NCBI RefSeq assembly: GCF_002013375.1 | Contig: NZ_MAEW01000022.1 | Location: 1-64,000, forward strand | Direction of reading: 5' to 3' | DNA from: Mycobacterium sp. D16Q13 | Lineage (GTDB): Bacteria; Actinomycetota; Actinomycetes; Mycobacteriales; Mycobacteriaceae | DNA length: 64,000 nucleotides | Part shown: positions 23,530-32,685 of the stretch, piece by piece | Layout of the letters: each line of letters starts with the position of its first letter | How positions within the stretch are numbered: the first letter of the stretch is position 1 | Notes under the pieces: model-generated | Databases searched by the model: none | What the model was told of the DNA's origin: nothing | What the model saw: only the letters and a program-made list of their open reading frames with translations | Program-made: the position numbers and the translations under genes

Positions 23530-24609
23530 CTAGAATCTTGGGTGCTGGCCCACCAGCACGGCATTCTCGCTGCCCGAATCCTTGGCTGACTTCTTGATGG
23601 CGCCAAGGGTCCAGCAGTCGATGTGCCGTGCGGTCAGGACCGCGAGCGCCCTGTCGACATCTTCGGGTGCGACGACGGCGACCATGCCGACTCCCATGTT
23701 GAAGGTCTTTTCCATCTCGGCACGCTCGATGCGGCCGCGCTGGGCGATCATCGCGAAGATCGGGCCGGGGGTCCAACTACCGCGGTCCAGCTCGGCGACC
23801 AATCCATCGGGGATCACGCGGGCGAGGTTGCCTGCGAGGCCTCCACCGGTGACGTGGCAGAAGGTCCGCACCTCGGTCTCGGCGGCCAGCGCCAGACAGT
23901 CCTTGGCGTAGATGCGCGTGGGCTCGAGGAGCTCCTCACCAAGAGTGCGACCGAACTCCTCGACCTGTCCGAACAGGTCCATCCGGTCGATTTCCAGCAG
24001 CACATGCCGCGCCAGCGAGTATCCGTTGGAATGCAGCCCCGAGGACCTCATCGCGATCACGACATCGCCCGGGCGCACCCGGTCCGGTCCTAGTACCCGA
24101 TCTGCTTCCACGATGCCGACACCCGTGGCGGACAGGTCGAAGTCATCGGGAGCCATCAGACCCGGATGTTCTGCGGTCTCGCCGCCGAGCAGCGCGCAGC
24201 CCGCGATGGCACAACCCTCGGCGATGCCGGCGACCAGCTCACTGACGCGCTCGGGCACCACCTTGCCGACGGCAATGTAGTCCTGCAGGAAGAGCGGCTC
24301 GGCGCCGCACACGACCAGGTCGTCGACGACCATGGCCACCAGATCGAGGCCCACGGTGTCGCGTTTGTCCATGGCCTGCGCCACGGCGATCTTGGTGCCC
24401 ACGCCGTCGGTGGAGGCCGCGAGCACCGGCTCGCGGTATCCGCCCTTGAGGGCGAACAGCCCGGCGAAGCCGCCGATACCGCCCAACACCTCGGGGCGAT
24501 GCGTCTTGGCGACGGATTTCTTGAACAGCTCGACCGCCCGGTCGCCGGCTTCGATATCCACCCCGGCCGCGGCGTACGAGTTACTGGGTTTGTCGGCTCG
24601 CTCGCTCAT
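23530..24609 (-). CDS. purM: Phosphoribosylformylglycinamidine cyclo-ligase PurM
   Basis: A 359-residue AIR synthetase, step 5 of purine synthesis. Motifs: SYAAAGVDIEAGDRAVELFK near 11-30, LAASTDGVGTKIAVA near 63-77, VCGAEPLFLQDYI near 108-120, ALLGGETAEHPGL near 148-160, and the C-terminal NMGVGMVAVV. The start is ATG 24609; the frame runs further upstream without support. TAGCCT lies 10 bases before the start, so the leader would be only a few bases long. In M. tuberculosis purF is the next gene; here about 14.6 kb separates purM from purF. Confidence 0.97.
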   Translation of the reverse strand: MSERADKPSNSYAAAGVDIEAGDRAVELFKKSVAKTHRPEVLGGIGGFAGLFALKGGYREPVLAASTDGVGTKIAVAQAMDKRDTVGLDLVAMVVDDLVVCGAEPLFLQDYIAVGKVVPERVSELVAGIAEGCAIAGCALLGGETAEHPGLMAPDDFDLSATGVGIVEADRVLGPDRVRPGDVVIAMRSSGLHSNGYSLARHVLLEIDRMDLFGQVEEFGRTLGEELLEPTRIYAKDCLALAAETEVRTFCHVTGGGLAGNLARVIPDGLVAELDRGSWTPGPIFAMIAQRGRIERAEMEKTFNMGVGMVAVVAPEDVDRALAVLTARHIDCWTLGAIKKSAKDSGSENAVLVGQHPRF

Positions 24610-24658
24610 AACGGGCCTTAGGCTACCCGTCCCGGCTGGCAGCGGTGTCCGCACAGCC

Positions 24659-25732
24659 CTACTTGAACCGCCCCGCGAATCCGCGCAGTGGCAGGTCGGC
24701 CGAGGTGAGGATGCCCGGCGGGGCATCGATGACGCTCCGGATGGCATTGAGCGCGGGCAGACCCGTGACGGTCATCCCGACGGACGCGAAGGCGGCGGGG
24801 TCGGAGAAGTCGGTGCCGGGCCTGGGAATGACCATGTGCTTGCTGTAGACACAGGGATCGCCCTGGATTTTCGTGATGTAGCAGCCCTTGACGTTCCAGT
24901 GCGGCTGAGTCTTCGGGGTCATCTGCCATTCAACATGCACCTCCACCTTGGGTACCCCATCGACGATCCCTTGGTACTTCAGATAGTTGGCGCCCAGGGA
25001 GCCCTTGGGCAACCGGTACCACCCGAGGTCGATGTCCTCGGTACAGGCCCCCAGCTCATAGGAGAACGTGACGTCGTCGAGTTCCAGGCCGAAGCAGTCG
25101 GCCATCAGATACACCCCGTCGGCGAAGACACGGGTGCCCTTCTCCAGGAGCGCCGGGATCTCCGGGTCCGCTACGGGGCGCCCGTATCCGACCATCTCCC
25201 AGGAGTCCACCGAATGGTGGCAGGACACATCCACCGATTCGATGACGGTCACGTTCTCGATCTCGGCGACGTCGCAGGAGTGGACGACGCCCAGGATCTG
25301 CGTCAGACCCGGATTCATCCCGGTGCCGTAAAAGGTGGATCCACCCCGTTCACACGCGGCCTGCAAGACCTCAGTGGTGGGTCGGCCCGAGGGATGCGGG
25401 TGGTTCTGGTTGCGATGGTGCCCCGTGATCCAGTCGGCGGTGGTCACGATGTCGATGCCCGCCTCGAGCACCTTCACGTAGAGATCTTCGTCGGGGAACA
25501 CACCGTGGAAGGTCAGCACATCAGGCTTGGCGGCGATGATCTCCTCGACAGTGCCGGTGGCGATAACTCCGTTGGGTTCCAGCCCCACGAGCTCGCCGGC
25601 GTCCCGGCCGATCTTTTCTCTTGAGTAGCAATGTAATCCGGCCAACTCCAGATCGGGATGCTGGGCGATACGCTTGATCATCTCGGTGCCGACATTTCCG
25701 GTCGCCACCTGAAAAACCCTGATTCCACTCAT
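24659..25732 (-). CDS. DapB-like NAD(P)-dependent dehydrogenase
   Basis: A 357-residue cytosolic protein with an N-terminal Rossmann fold (VFQVATGNVGTEMIKRIAQHP near 5-25) of the dihydrodipicolinate-reductase-like superfamily. It is longer than true DapB and related to 2,4-diaminopentanoate dehydrogenase-type enzymes. The substrate domain includes YGTGMNPGL near 127-135. ATG 25732 has GGAGGAAG 8 bases upstream. It overlaps the upstream Rieske gene by 4 bases, so the two act in one pathway, perhaps oxidising the product of the oxygenase. The substrate is unknown. Confidence 0.82.
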   Translation of the reverse strand: MSGIRVFQVATGNVGTEMIKRIAQHPDLELAGLHCYSREKIGRDAGELVGLEPNGVIATGTVEEIIAAKPDVLTFHGVFPDEDLYVKVLEAGIDIVTTADWITGHHRNQNHPHPSGRPTTEVLQAACERGGSTFYGTGMNPGLTQILGVVHSCDVAEIENVTVIESVDVSCHHSVDSWEMVGYGRPVADPEIPALLEKGTRVFADGVYLMADCFGLELDDVTFSYELGACTEDIDLGWYRLPKGSLGANYLKYQGIVDGVPKVEVHVEWQMTPKTQPHWNVKGCYITKIQGDPCVYSKHMVIPRPGTDFSDPAAFASVGMTVTGLPALNAIRSVIDAPPGILTSADLPLRGFAGRFK

Positions 25733-26736
25733 GCTCGGACTTCCTCCGGATAGAACTGGGTCGCCCATTTCCGTAGGGCGATAAAGCCTTCGTATTCGGC
25801 CCGCACCAGGGCGGGCGGGTCTGAGTACCGCTGGTGCGACCAGATGTGGATGTCGGCGAGGAACTGGTCGATAATGGCCTGCGCGAAGGTCTTTGCGGTC
25901 TGGGATGGCTCATTGGTCTCGCCAGGGCCGTCCCCCGGTGGTCGTCCGATGAAGACGGTGAATCGGACATCGCAGGTCTGGTCGTCGACCGGGGTCACCG
26001 CGGACACGGTGCGGTTGTCGATCATCCCCCAGCTCTTGGTGACGGCAACTCCTAAGCCGCCGTTGATGGCCTGCACTCCGCTCCTCATATCCTCAGCCGA
26101 CATGCCCGGTATCTCGTCGAAGGCAATGGTGAAATCGACATAGGAGATGGGCTCCTCGAACTCCTGCCGGGTGAACGTCGGGATGAACGGCGTTTTATGC
26201 ACGTACTTGAAATGCGCGAAATCGACCCCATTTTCGAGCACATACTGCGGATGCAGTTGCAGCCGTTCCCGATACAGGGTGCTGTACGGATATCCCGGGT
26301 AGTAATCCTGGGCGCTGCTGCCATCTGCGAATCCGGTAAAGACGTCCGGGACATCGAAGTACGGCTCGCGGCCATCGACGTCATGCCAGATGTAGACCGC
26401 CTCATTGCGTTCCACTACCGGATAACTTCGAATACGCCGCAATGGATTTGGACGCTTCTCGTAGGGGATGCACACGTTCTTGCCCTCACGGTTCCATTCC
26501 CAGCCATGGAAGGGGCAGACGATGCGATCGCCCTCAACGTGCCCGCCGTGCCCGAGGTGCGCACCGAGATGCTCGCAGTAGGCATCCATGACGGCGAGCT
26601 CACCCGACTGCGCGCGCCAGGCCACCATCTCACACCCGAAGTAGGTCATCCGATGCACAGCGCCGACCGCGATCTCCGCGGACCAGGCAACCTGGAACCA
26701 CCCCGTGGGCTTCATCGACAACGGCGGCTTCGGCAT
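25729..26736 (-). CDS. Rieske non-heme iron oxygenase
   Basis: A 335-residue oxygenase subunit. The Rieske [2Fe-2S] ligands are C54-x-H56 and C74-x2-H77. The mononuclear iron site is NGVDFAHFKYVH near 150-161. It resembles KshA-like and other sterol or aromatic oxygenases, but no closer assignment is possible. It needs an external ferredoxin/reductase, which is not encoded nearby. ATG 26736 has GGAGG 6 bases upstream; the longer open frame to 27189 is antisense to the TetR gene. It is divergent from TetR-amidase, which probably regulates it. Confidence 0.9.
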   Translation of the reverse strand: MPKPPLSMKPTGWFQVAWSAEIAVGAVHRMTYFGCEMVAWRAQSGELAVMDAYCEHLGAHLGHGGHVEGDRIVCPFHGWEWNREGKNVCIPYEKRPNPLRRIRSYPVVERNEAVYIWHDVDGREPYFDVPDVFTGFADGSSAQDYYPGYPYSTLYRERLQLHPQYVLENGVDFAHFKYVHKTPFIPTFTRQEFEEPISYVDFTIAFDEIPGMSAEDMRSGVQAINGGLGVAVTKSWGMIDNRTVSAVTPVDDQTCDVRFTVFIGRPPGDGPGETNEPSQTAKTFAQAIIDQFLADIHIWSHQRYSDPPALVRAEYEGFIALRKWATQFYPEEVRA

Positions 26737-26813
26737 CGGAACCTCCTTACGCGGTGACAGTAATCCAATCCATCGACTTTTCACAGATACTTCTATGACA
26801 AATCTTGGACCGC

Positions 26814-26819
26814 TAACAT
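26814..26819 (+). promoter_or_regulatory. -10 box, leaderless TetR-amidase mRNA
   Basis: TAACAT at 26814-26819, then 7 bases, then ATG 26827. No Shine-Dalgarno is seen. The 90-base gap to the Rieske gene must hold both promoters and any TetR operator; I saw no convincing dyad there. Confidence 0.5.
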
Positions 26820-26826
26820 CACTGAA

Positions 26827-27450
26827 ATGAGCGAAGTGGTGGCCACCGGACGACGAGCTAATCGTCGCGGCCTGGCGACCCGCGAGAGCATGCTCGACGC
26901 TGCGCTGCGCGTGCTTGCCTCGGGCGATCCGGCGGCGGTGTCGGCGAATAAAATCGCCAAGGAATGCGGCGCTACCTGGGGAGCGGTCAAGTACCAGTTC
27001 GGTGATATCGACGGACTGTGGGCCGCGGTCCTGCAGCGCACCGCCGAGCGCCGGGGCGAGCAGCCCTGGCGGTCCGATCCGGAGGGCCCACTGGATCGCC
27101 GGGTCAGCGCAATCGTCGAGACCCTCTATCGGGGTTTGACCGCACCGGACTCCCGCGCCATCGAGAACCTGCGCCGCGCACTGCCCCACGAATCCGCCGA
27201 GCTGGAACGGCTATACCCCCACACCGCCGCCGAGCTGGCGTCATGGAAGCATCGTTGGGCGCGAGCGTGCCAGCAGGCGTTCGAAGGCCTGGATGTGGAT
27301 CCAGTCCGGGTGCGCGAGGTGGCGGCCTTCATTCCGGGTGCCATGCGTGGGCTTGTGTCGGAAAAGCAGCTGGGAACCTATTCGGATCTGGAGGAGGCCC
27401 GTCGAGGGCTCACCAACGCGATCGTCGCCTATCTAGGAGGAATTAAGTGA
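26827..27450 (+). CDS. TetR family transcriptional regulator
   Basis: A 207-residue repressor-type protein. The helix-turn-helix is at about 18-62: TRESMLDAALRVLASGDPAA, then VSANKIAKECGATWGAVKYQFGD. The C-terminal ligand domain is helical and not informative. Its stop overlaps the amidase GTG by 4 bases and it is divergent from the Rieske-dehydrogenase pair, so it likely controls both arms of a small catabolic cluster. The inducer may be the amide or oxygenase substrate. Confidence 0.92.
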   Translation: MSEVVATGRRANRRGLATRESMLDAALRVLASGDPAAVSANKIAKECGATWGAVKYQFGDIDGLWAAVLQRTAERRGEQPWRSDPEGPLDRRVSAIVETLYRGLTAPDSRAIENLRRALPHESAELERLYPHTAAELASWKHRWARACQQAFEGLDVDPVRVREVAAFIPGAMRGLVSEKQLGTYSDLEEARRGLTNAIVAYLGGIK

Positions 27451-28871
27451 CGCGCACGCACGTCGTTTCGGCATTCACCGAGGACGCTCTCGGCGACCTG
27501 GATGCCACCGGGGTGGCCGAGCGCATTGCCTCCGGCGAGGTCACCGCGGCCGAATGCGCCGAGGCCGCTATCGTCCGCTTGGAACGGGTCAATCCGGCGC
27601 TCAATGCGGTGGAGTTCAAGGACTTTCCGCGGGCGCGGGAGCGGGCAGAGGCAGCCGAGGCCGGTGCCGGGACGTTCATTGCCTTTCGGGGCGTACCCAC
27701 CGCGACAAAGTGCAATATCCACGTGGCGGGAATGCCGCTGACAGAAGGCTCAGCGGCGATCGCACCGACGCTGCAGACTGTCGACGGGCCATTCACCCAA
27801 CAGTTTCTCAGCACCGGTGTCGTGCCCATCGCCTCGACGACCATGCCGGAATACGGCTGGTCCGCCAGCACGGAACGTTCGGGGGGCTCGGTCACCCGCA
27901 ATCCGTGGCACACGGACTTCTCCGCCGGTGGGTCCTCAGGTGGCTCGGCGGCCCTGGTGGCGGCCGGCGTGGTGCCCATCGCACACGGTAACGACGGCGG
28001 CGGCTCCATCCGGATTCCGGCAGCGGTCTGCGGACTAGTTGGCCTCAAGCCCAGTCGCGGAAGACTTTTGGGCGATCCATCAAGCAGCTCGGCGCCCGTG
28101 AAGATCGTCGCCGACGGGGTGCTGGTGCGCAGCGTGCGGGACTGCGCGCGGTTCTTCGAAGCGGCCGAACTGCATTACCGCAATCCGAAGCTGCCGCCGA
28201 TCGGCCGCGTGGACCGCCCGGTGCAGCGCCGGCTGCGCATCGGTCTGTGTATGGATTCCCCTTTCACTCCGGCCACGGATACCGCGACCCGGCAAGCGGT
28301 GAATTCCGCCGCGGAAATGCTTGAATCCCTTGGCCACACCGTCGAGCCATATACGCCCGCCGTGCTGCCCTCGTTCAAGACCGACTTCGAGGACTACTGG
28401 TCCTTCTTGGCGTTCGCCGTCGCGAAGGGCGGCTCCCGGCTGTTCGACGGATTCGACGGCTCCCGGCTGGACCCGCTGACGCTCGGACTCAGCCGCAGGT
28501 TCGTTAGGCGGTCGTATCGCACGCCGCTGTTCCTGGCCCGGCTGGCCGCCTCCGCCCGGGTATACGAACGCGGATTCAACTCCGGTATCGATGCCGTGCT
28601 CACTCCGGTGCTCACCCACACCACCCCGCGCATCGGGTACCTCACCCCGGATCAGGATCCCGAGGTGCTGCTGGACAAACTCGGCTCATATGTGGGGTTC
28701 ACGCCGATGCACAACGCTTCCGGCGCACCGGCGATATCGCTTCCACTCGGCCAGGATCCGGACGGCCTACCCATTGGGGTGATGTTCAGTGGCCGCCGGG
28801 GCAGCGAGCGAACATTGCTTGAGCTGGCACTGGAAGTCGAGGAGGCGCGACCCTTCTCGATTCTGGGCTAA
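27447..28871 (+). CDS. Amidase signature family hydrolase
   Basis: A 474-residue enzyme of the GatA/fatty-acid-amide hydrolase type. The Ser-cisSer-Lys triad is visible. Lys is in VPTATKCNIHV near 85-93. The cis-Ser and the nucleophile are in DFSAGGSSGGSAALVAAG near 155-172, followed by GNDGGGSIRIPAAVCGLVGLKPSRG. It hydrolyses amides, and the substrate is unknown; there is no GatB or GatC beside it, so it is not the tRNA amidotransferase. GTG 27447 overlaps the TetR stop by 4 bases, and GGAGG lies 8 bases upstream. Confidence 0.93.
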   Translation: MTRTHVVSAFTEDALGDLDATGVAERIASGEVTAAECAEAAIVRLERVNPALNAVEFKDFPRARERAEAAEAGAGTFIAFRGVPTATKCNIHVAGMPLTEGSAAIAPTLQTVDGPFTQQFLSTGVVPIASTTMPEYGWSASTERSGGSVTRNPWHTDFSAGGSSGGSAALVAAGVVPIAHGNDGGGSIRIPAAVCGLVGLKPSRGRLLGDPSSSSAPVKIVADGVLVRSVRDCARFFEAAELHYRNPKLPPIGRVDRPVQRRLRIGLCMDSPFTPATDTATRQAVNSAAEMLESLGHTVEPYTPAVLPSFKTDFEDYWSFLAFAVAKGGSRLFDGFDGSRLDPLTLGLSRRFVRRSYRTPLFLARLAASARVYERGFNSGIDAVLTPVLTHTTPRIGYLTPDQDPEVLLDKLGSYVGFTPMHNASGAPAISLPLGQDPDGLPIGVMFSGRRGSERTLLELALEVEEARPFSILG

Positions 28872-28977
28872 TCGCCCACCCGGCCACATCCAACCCCCCA
28901 GCCGTGACACCAGTCACAAATTGTCAGTGTTGCAACAGAATTGGGACGCTCGACATGCGAGCTACCGGCTGAGCACC

Positions 28978-28983
28978 TACCGT
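28978..28983 (+). promoter_or_regulatory. -10 box, leaderless lipase mRNA
   Basis: TACCGT at 28978-28983, then 7 bases, then ATG 28991. No Shine-Dalgarno precedes the start. Confidence 0.45.
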
Positions 28984-28990
28984 TTGATTC

Positions 28991-31030
28991 ATGCCGACGG
29001 CATCGCACCGAGCGAGCGGTATCTTCCGGAATCCCCTTTCACAACACCCACGCGCAGATGGGCTGCGGGTCCTGCTGGCCACGGCCCTCGTCGCATCATT
29101 GGTTCTCACGGACGGGGCGCCCGCCGCCCTCCACGCGACCCCGGCCATTGCGTTGTCCGCTCCGATGACGCTGACGGTGGAGTCCGGGTTCATTTCCCTG
29201 GCCTCCAGCTCGACACCACTCGGCCCGGAGCGTGGCGCCTCCGATTCCTCACCTACCTTGACCATCACCAGGCGGGCCACCGTCTCGCTGAATCCGGGCG
29301 CGAACGGCCAAGGACTCGACGCGGTGATCACGTCCCAATCACTGACTCCCCCTTCCGCCGCCGACACCCCCACGCCGGGGAGCATCCCGGTGGTCCTGGT
29401 ACATGGGACCGCCGAGAATCAGCAGTATTGGGATGCGATGAAGACGAGCCTCCACGACGCCGGGATGCAGGCGTTCACCTTCGAGTACGGCCAGACTGGA
29501 TTCCAGGGCCTCGTCGGGTCGATCGGACAGAAGATCGGGCTGCGCGGCTTCGGTGATGTCGAGGTGTCCACACAGCAGCTCGCCGACGAAGTCGCGACAG
29601 TCTTGGACCACACCGGCGCCGGCAAGGTCGACCTCGTGGGCCATTCCCAGGGCGGCCTGCTGATCAAGAATTTCGTGGCGCAGGACAAATCCGACAGAGT
29701 GGCCAATGTCGTTCAGCTTGCTCCGTCAACCCACGGCACCACTTTCAGTGGCCTGGCGGACTTCGTTGGCCCTGTGGGCAATTCGATCGACATCAACGGC
29801 TGGAAACCGGTCAGGGACGCGATCTACGGGGCCGCCAGCACACTGGCCTGGCCGTCCCTGTCGCAACAAACCGTGGGCAGCCGCTTCCTGGAGAAGCTCG
29901 ACAAGCTGCCGGACACCAAACCTGGCGTCGACTACCTGGTGGTGAGCACCAAGGACGATGTGGTGGCCACGCCCTACAAGTCTCAATTCATCACCGCGGC
30001 ACCGGGTTCCACCGCAGTCAATATCGAAGCACACTCCCTGCCCGGCGTGCCGCGGGACGGTGTGGTCGACCACGGCCTGAACACCGAGAACGTCATCTCG
30101 GCGGTGACCAACTACCTCAAGTCCAGCCAGTCGGCGCCGCGCTCCGCCAACCAGGTAAAGGCCAATCCCGGCACCACTCTGACCAGGGACGGCGACATGA
30201 CAACCGTGTCCGAGGGCGGCAAGCTCGTCGCGACTATCGACGACCGGCCCGATGCAAAGCAGGACACCGCCAAGCAATCTCGCGAATCAAGCGGCAAGGC
30301 CGCTACCGGCACCACGGTCACCACGCCTTCGGGGGCCACCCTTGAGGTTGCGGGGCGCGATGTCACGCTGAAGCGCAACGGCCAATCGGTCTCCATCAGC
30401 GAAACTCACGGTGTGACGGTTGCCAATGGCCCGGCCGAACAGTCATCGGGTACCAAGAGCTCCCCGGAGCCGGATCACCGCGCCAAGGCCAACCGGGGCA
30501 CCACCGCCACATCCGCCCCGGCGGGGGGTGAGACGAAAGTCAGCGAGTCGCCGGGCACGCCGGATGGCGACAAGAAGCCGTCAGCACATGAGTCCATGAG
30601 CGTCACGCCGAAAATCGGTATCGGCGCCAATGGGCTGGCAGGCCGTGGTGGGACAACGGCGGGAGGCAGACCCGCCGACCACCCGACCAGCAGCCCGGCA
30701 ACCGATTCGGACTCGACGAAGTCGGCACAGTCAGCGAAGCCACCGACGGCGACCGAGAAGAACGGCACGGCCTCCACGAGCGCCGGGGCCGGAACGCACA
30801 CCTCCGACGGTTCCCCGGCACGCCCCGGAGCGTCGAATACCGTTGGTGGACAACATCATTCCGCATCCAAGGGCAGCGCCGGTGGATCCGGCCCGACAGC
30901 CTCACGATCGGGGGCCGGGACGGGTGACAGCAAGCCCGGACATTCGGACACCAGTTCCAGCTCGGGTACCGGTGACCACAAGAAGGCCACCACCGGAACG
31001 TCACACGAGCACGCCGCGGGCGACTCCTAG
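28991..31030 (+). CDS. Secreted lipase-like alpha/beta hydrolase with long disordered tail
   Basis: A 679-residue exported protein. A signal peptide or anchor lies at about 25-48 (LRVLLATALVASLVLTDGAPAA). The hydrolase domain covers about 130-375. It has the oxyanion motif VVLVHGTAENQQYW near 133-146, the nucleophile in VDLVGHSQGG near 213-222, a candidate Asp in VVSTKDDVV near 315, and His in VVDHGLN near 357. This is the EstA/class 2 lipase pattern. Residues 385-679 are low-complexity Ser/Thr/Gly/Pro/Lys with no fold, possibly a cell-wall tether. The stop overlaps the convergent ABC gene by 4 bases. Confidence 0.88.
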   Translation: MPTASHRASGIFRNPLSQHPRADGLRVLLATALVASLVLTDGAPAALHATPAIALSAPMTLTVESGFISLASSSTPLGPERGASDSSPTLTITRRATVSLNPGANGQGLDAVITSQSLTPPSAADTPTPGSIPVVLVHGTAENQQYWDAMKTSLHDAGMQAFTFEYGQTGFQGLVGSIGQKIGLRGFGDVEVSTQQLADEVATVLDHTGAGKVDLVGHSQGGLLIKNFVAQDKSDRVANVVQLAPSTHGTTFSGLADFVGPVGNSIDINGWKPVRDAIYGAASTLAWPSLSQQTVGSRFLEKLDKLPDTKPGVDYLVVSTKDDVVATPYKSQFITAAPGSTAVNIEAHSLPGVPRDGVVDHGLNTENVISAVTNYLKSSQSAPRSANQVKANPGTTLTRDGDMTTVSEGGKLVATIDDRPDAKQDTAKQSRESSGKAATGTTVTTPSGATLEVAGRDVTLKRNGQSVSISETHGVTVANGPAEQSSGTKSSPEPDHRAKANRGTTATSAPAGGETKVSESPGTPDGDKKPSAHESMSVTPKIGIGANGLAGRGGTTAGGRPADHPTSSPATDSDSTKSAQSAKPPTATEKNGTASTSAGAGTHTSDGSPARPGASNTVGGQHHSASKGSAGGSGPTASRSGAGTGDSKPGHSDTSSSSGTGDHKKATTGTSHEHAAGDS

Positions 31031-32685
31031 CGGCTGCGCTGCCGCGCGCGTTGCCGCTCTCGCTGTTCTACGGGATCCGGTACGGGCACGGCCGCGACCA
31101 AGGTGCGGGTGTACTCGGTCGATGGGTTGTGCAGAATCTCGCCACGCGGCCCCAGCTCCTCCAGGACGCCATGCCGTAGCACCGCGACCTCGTCGGCCAG
31201 TCGATCCACCACCGCGAGATCGTGACTGATGAACAGGCAGGCGAACTGCCACTGACGCTGCAGTTCCTCGAACAGGTCCAGAACCGCTGCCTGCACAGAC
31301 ACGTCCAGTGCACTGGTGGGCTCGTCCGCGACCAGGAGGTCGGGCCCCAAAGCGAGTGCTCGGGCCAGGTTGGCGCGCTGCCGTTGACCGCCCGAAAGCT
31401 CATGTGGATAGCGGTTTTCGGTGCCTGCCGGAAGTTGCACCGCATCGATCAGCTCCGCGACGCGGCCCAGAATCTTGCGCTGGTCGCCGTATCGGTGCAC
31501 CCGCATGGGTTCGGCGATGCAGTCGCCCACGCGCATTTTCGGATTGAGCGAGGTCGCCGGATCCTGGAACACGAAACCGAACTTCGCGCGCAGCGGGCGC
31601 AGCTTGCGTTGGCTCATGCCGACGAGCTCCTGCCCGAGCATCCGCACCGATCCCGAGGCGGGCTGCTGCAGCGCGGCCACGCATCGGCCGATGGTCGACT
31701 TCCCGGATCCGGACTCCCCCACCAGCCCCAGGGTCTTCCCTCGCCCGATGCTGAAGCTCACATCGTCTACCGCACGGAAGGACGAACGGCCGAGTAGGCC
31801 AGGGAATTCCACGACGAGGTTGGACACCTTCAGCACGGGTTCGGCCGATTCCGGACTCTGCGCGGGCGCATGCTCGGGATCTCCTTGCCCCAGGTGCGGG
31901 ACCGCCGCCAACAACGCGCGGGTGTACGGCTCGGCGGGCTCAGCGAAAAGCCGTTCCACCGGGGCTATTTCGACGACCTTTCCCTGCTTCATGACAACCA
32001 CTCGGTCTGCGATATCGGCCACCACCCCCATGTTGTGGGTGATGAGCACAATGGCACTGCCGATCCTGTCGCGCAGATCCCGCAGGAGCTCCAGGATTTC
32101 GGCTTGTACCGTCACGTCCAGGGCAGTGGTCGGCTCGTCGGCGATGATGACCGTGGGGTCGCAGGCGATGGCGATCGCGATGACCACGCGTTGTTTCTGG
32201 CCACCCGAGAGCTGATGCGGATAGCAGTCGTAGCGGCGCTCCGGATCGGGCAGCCGCACGAGTGTGAGTAGTTCGATGACACGCGCGCGGGCCTGCGCAC
32301 GGCTCATATCCGAATGCGCGCGAACGGCCTCATTCACTTGGTATCCGATGGTGAACAGTGGATCCAGTGCCGCTCCGGGCTCCTGGAAAACCATCGCGAT
32401 GTCCTTGCCACGCATGGCCGTCAGCTCGCGGCCCGACAGTTTGGTGACGTCGCGGCCGTCGAGCAGGACCGAACCGGTAATGCGCGCGGTGTCGGGGAGC
32501 AGCCGGATAGCGGTACGCGAGGACACCGACTTGCCCGAACCCGACTCTCCGACGACGGCAAGTACCTCCCCCGGTTTGACGTCAAACGACACATCTTCGA
32601 CCGCGGACACCGGACCGCTGTCGGTGTTGAACGTCACCGACAGCGACTGGAACGACAGCGCAGCCAACGCTTCCTTCTCGCTCAT
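31027..32685 (-). CDS. Fused dual ATPase of peptide/nickel ABC importer (DppD-DppF type)
   Basis: A 552-residue protein with two complete ABC domains. The first (about 10-255) has GESGSGKS and LSGGQKQR. The second (about 285-530) has GESGSGKS and LSGGQRQR, with Walker B LLVADEP in the second half and the oligopeptide family C-termini after each. One protein therefore replaces the usual DppD plus DppF pair. The start is ATG 32685, overlapping the permease stop by 4 bases. It is last in the transporter operon (binding protein, two permeases, ATPase). Confidence 0.95.
   Translation of the reverse strand: MSEKEALAALSFQSLSVTFNTDSGPVSAVEDVSFDVKPGEVLAVVGESGSGKSVSSRTAIRLLPDTARITGSVLLDGRDVTKLSGRELTAMRGKDIAMVFQEPGAALDPLFTIGYQVNEAVRAHSDMSRAQARARVIELLTLVRLPDPERRYDCYPHQLSGGQKQRVVIAIAIACDPTVIIADEPTTALDVTVQAEILELLRDLRDRIGSAIVLITHNMGVVADIADRVVVMKQGKVVEIAPVERLFAEPAEPYTRALLAAVPHLGQGDPEHAPAQSPESAEPVLKVSNLVVEFPGLLGRSSFRAVDDVSFSIGRGKTLGLVGESGSGKSTIGRCVAALQQPASGSVRMLGQELVGMSQRKLRPLRAKFGFVFQDPATSLNPKMRVGDCIAEPMRVHRYGDQRKILGRVAELIDAVQLPAGTENRYPHELSGGQRQRANLARALALGPDLLVADEPTSALDVSVQAAVLDLFEELQRQWQFACLFISHDLAVVDRLADEVAVLRHGVLEELGPRGEILHNPSTEYTRTLVAAVPVPDPVEQRERQRARQRSR

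Noticed and set aside
30420..31020. Repeat array or CRISPR in the lipase tail
   Set aside because: Biased amino-acid composition rather than ordered DNA repeats; no constant repeat length or spacers.
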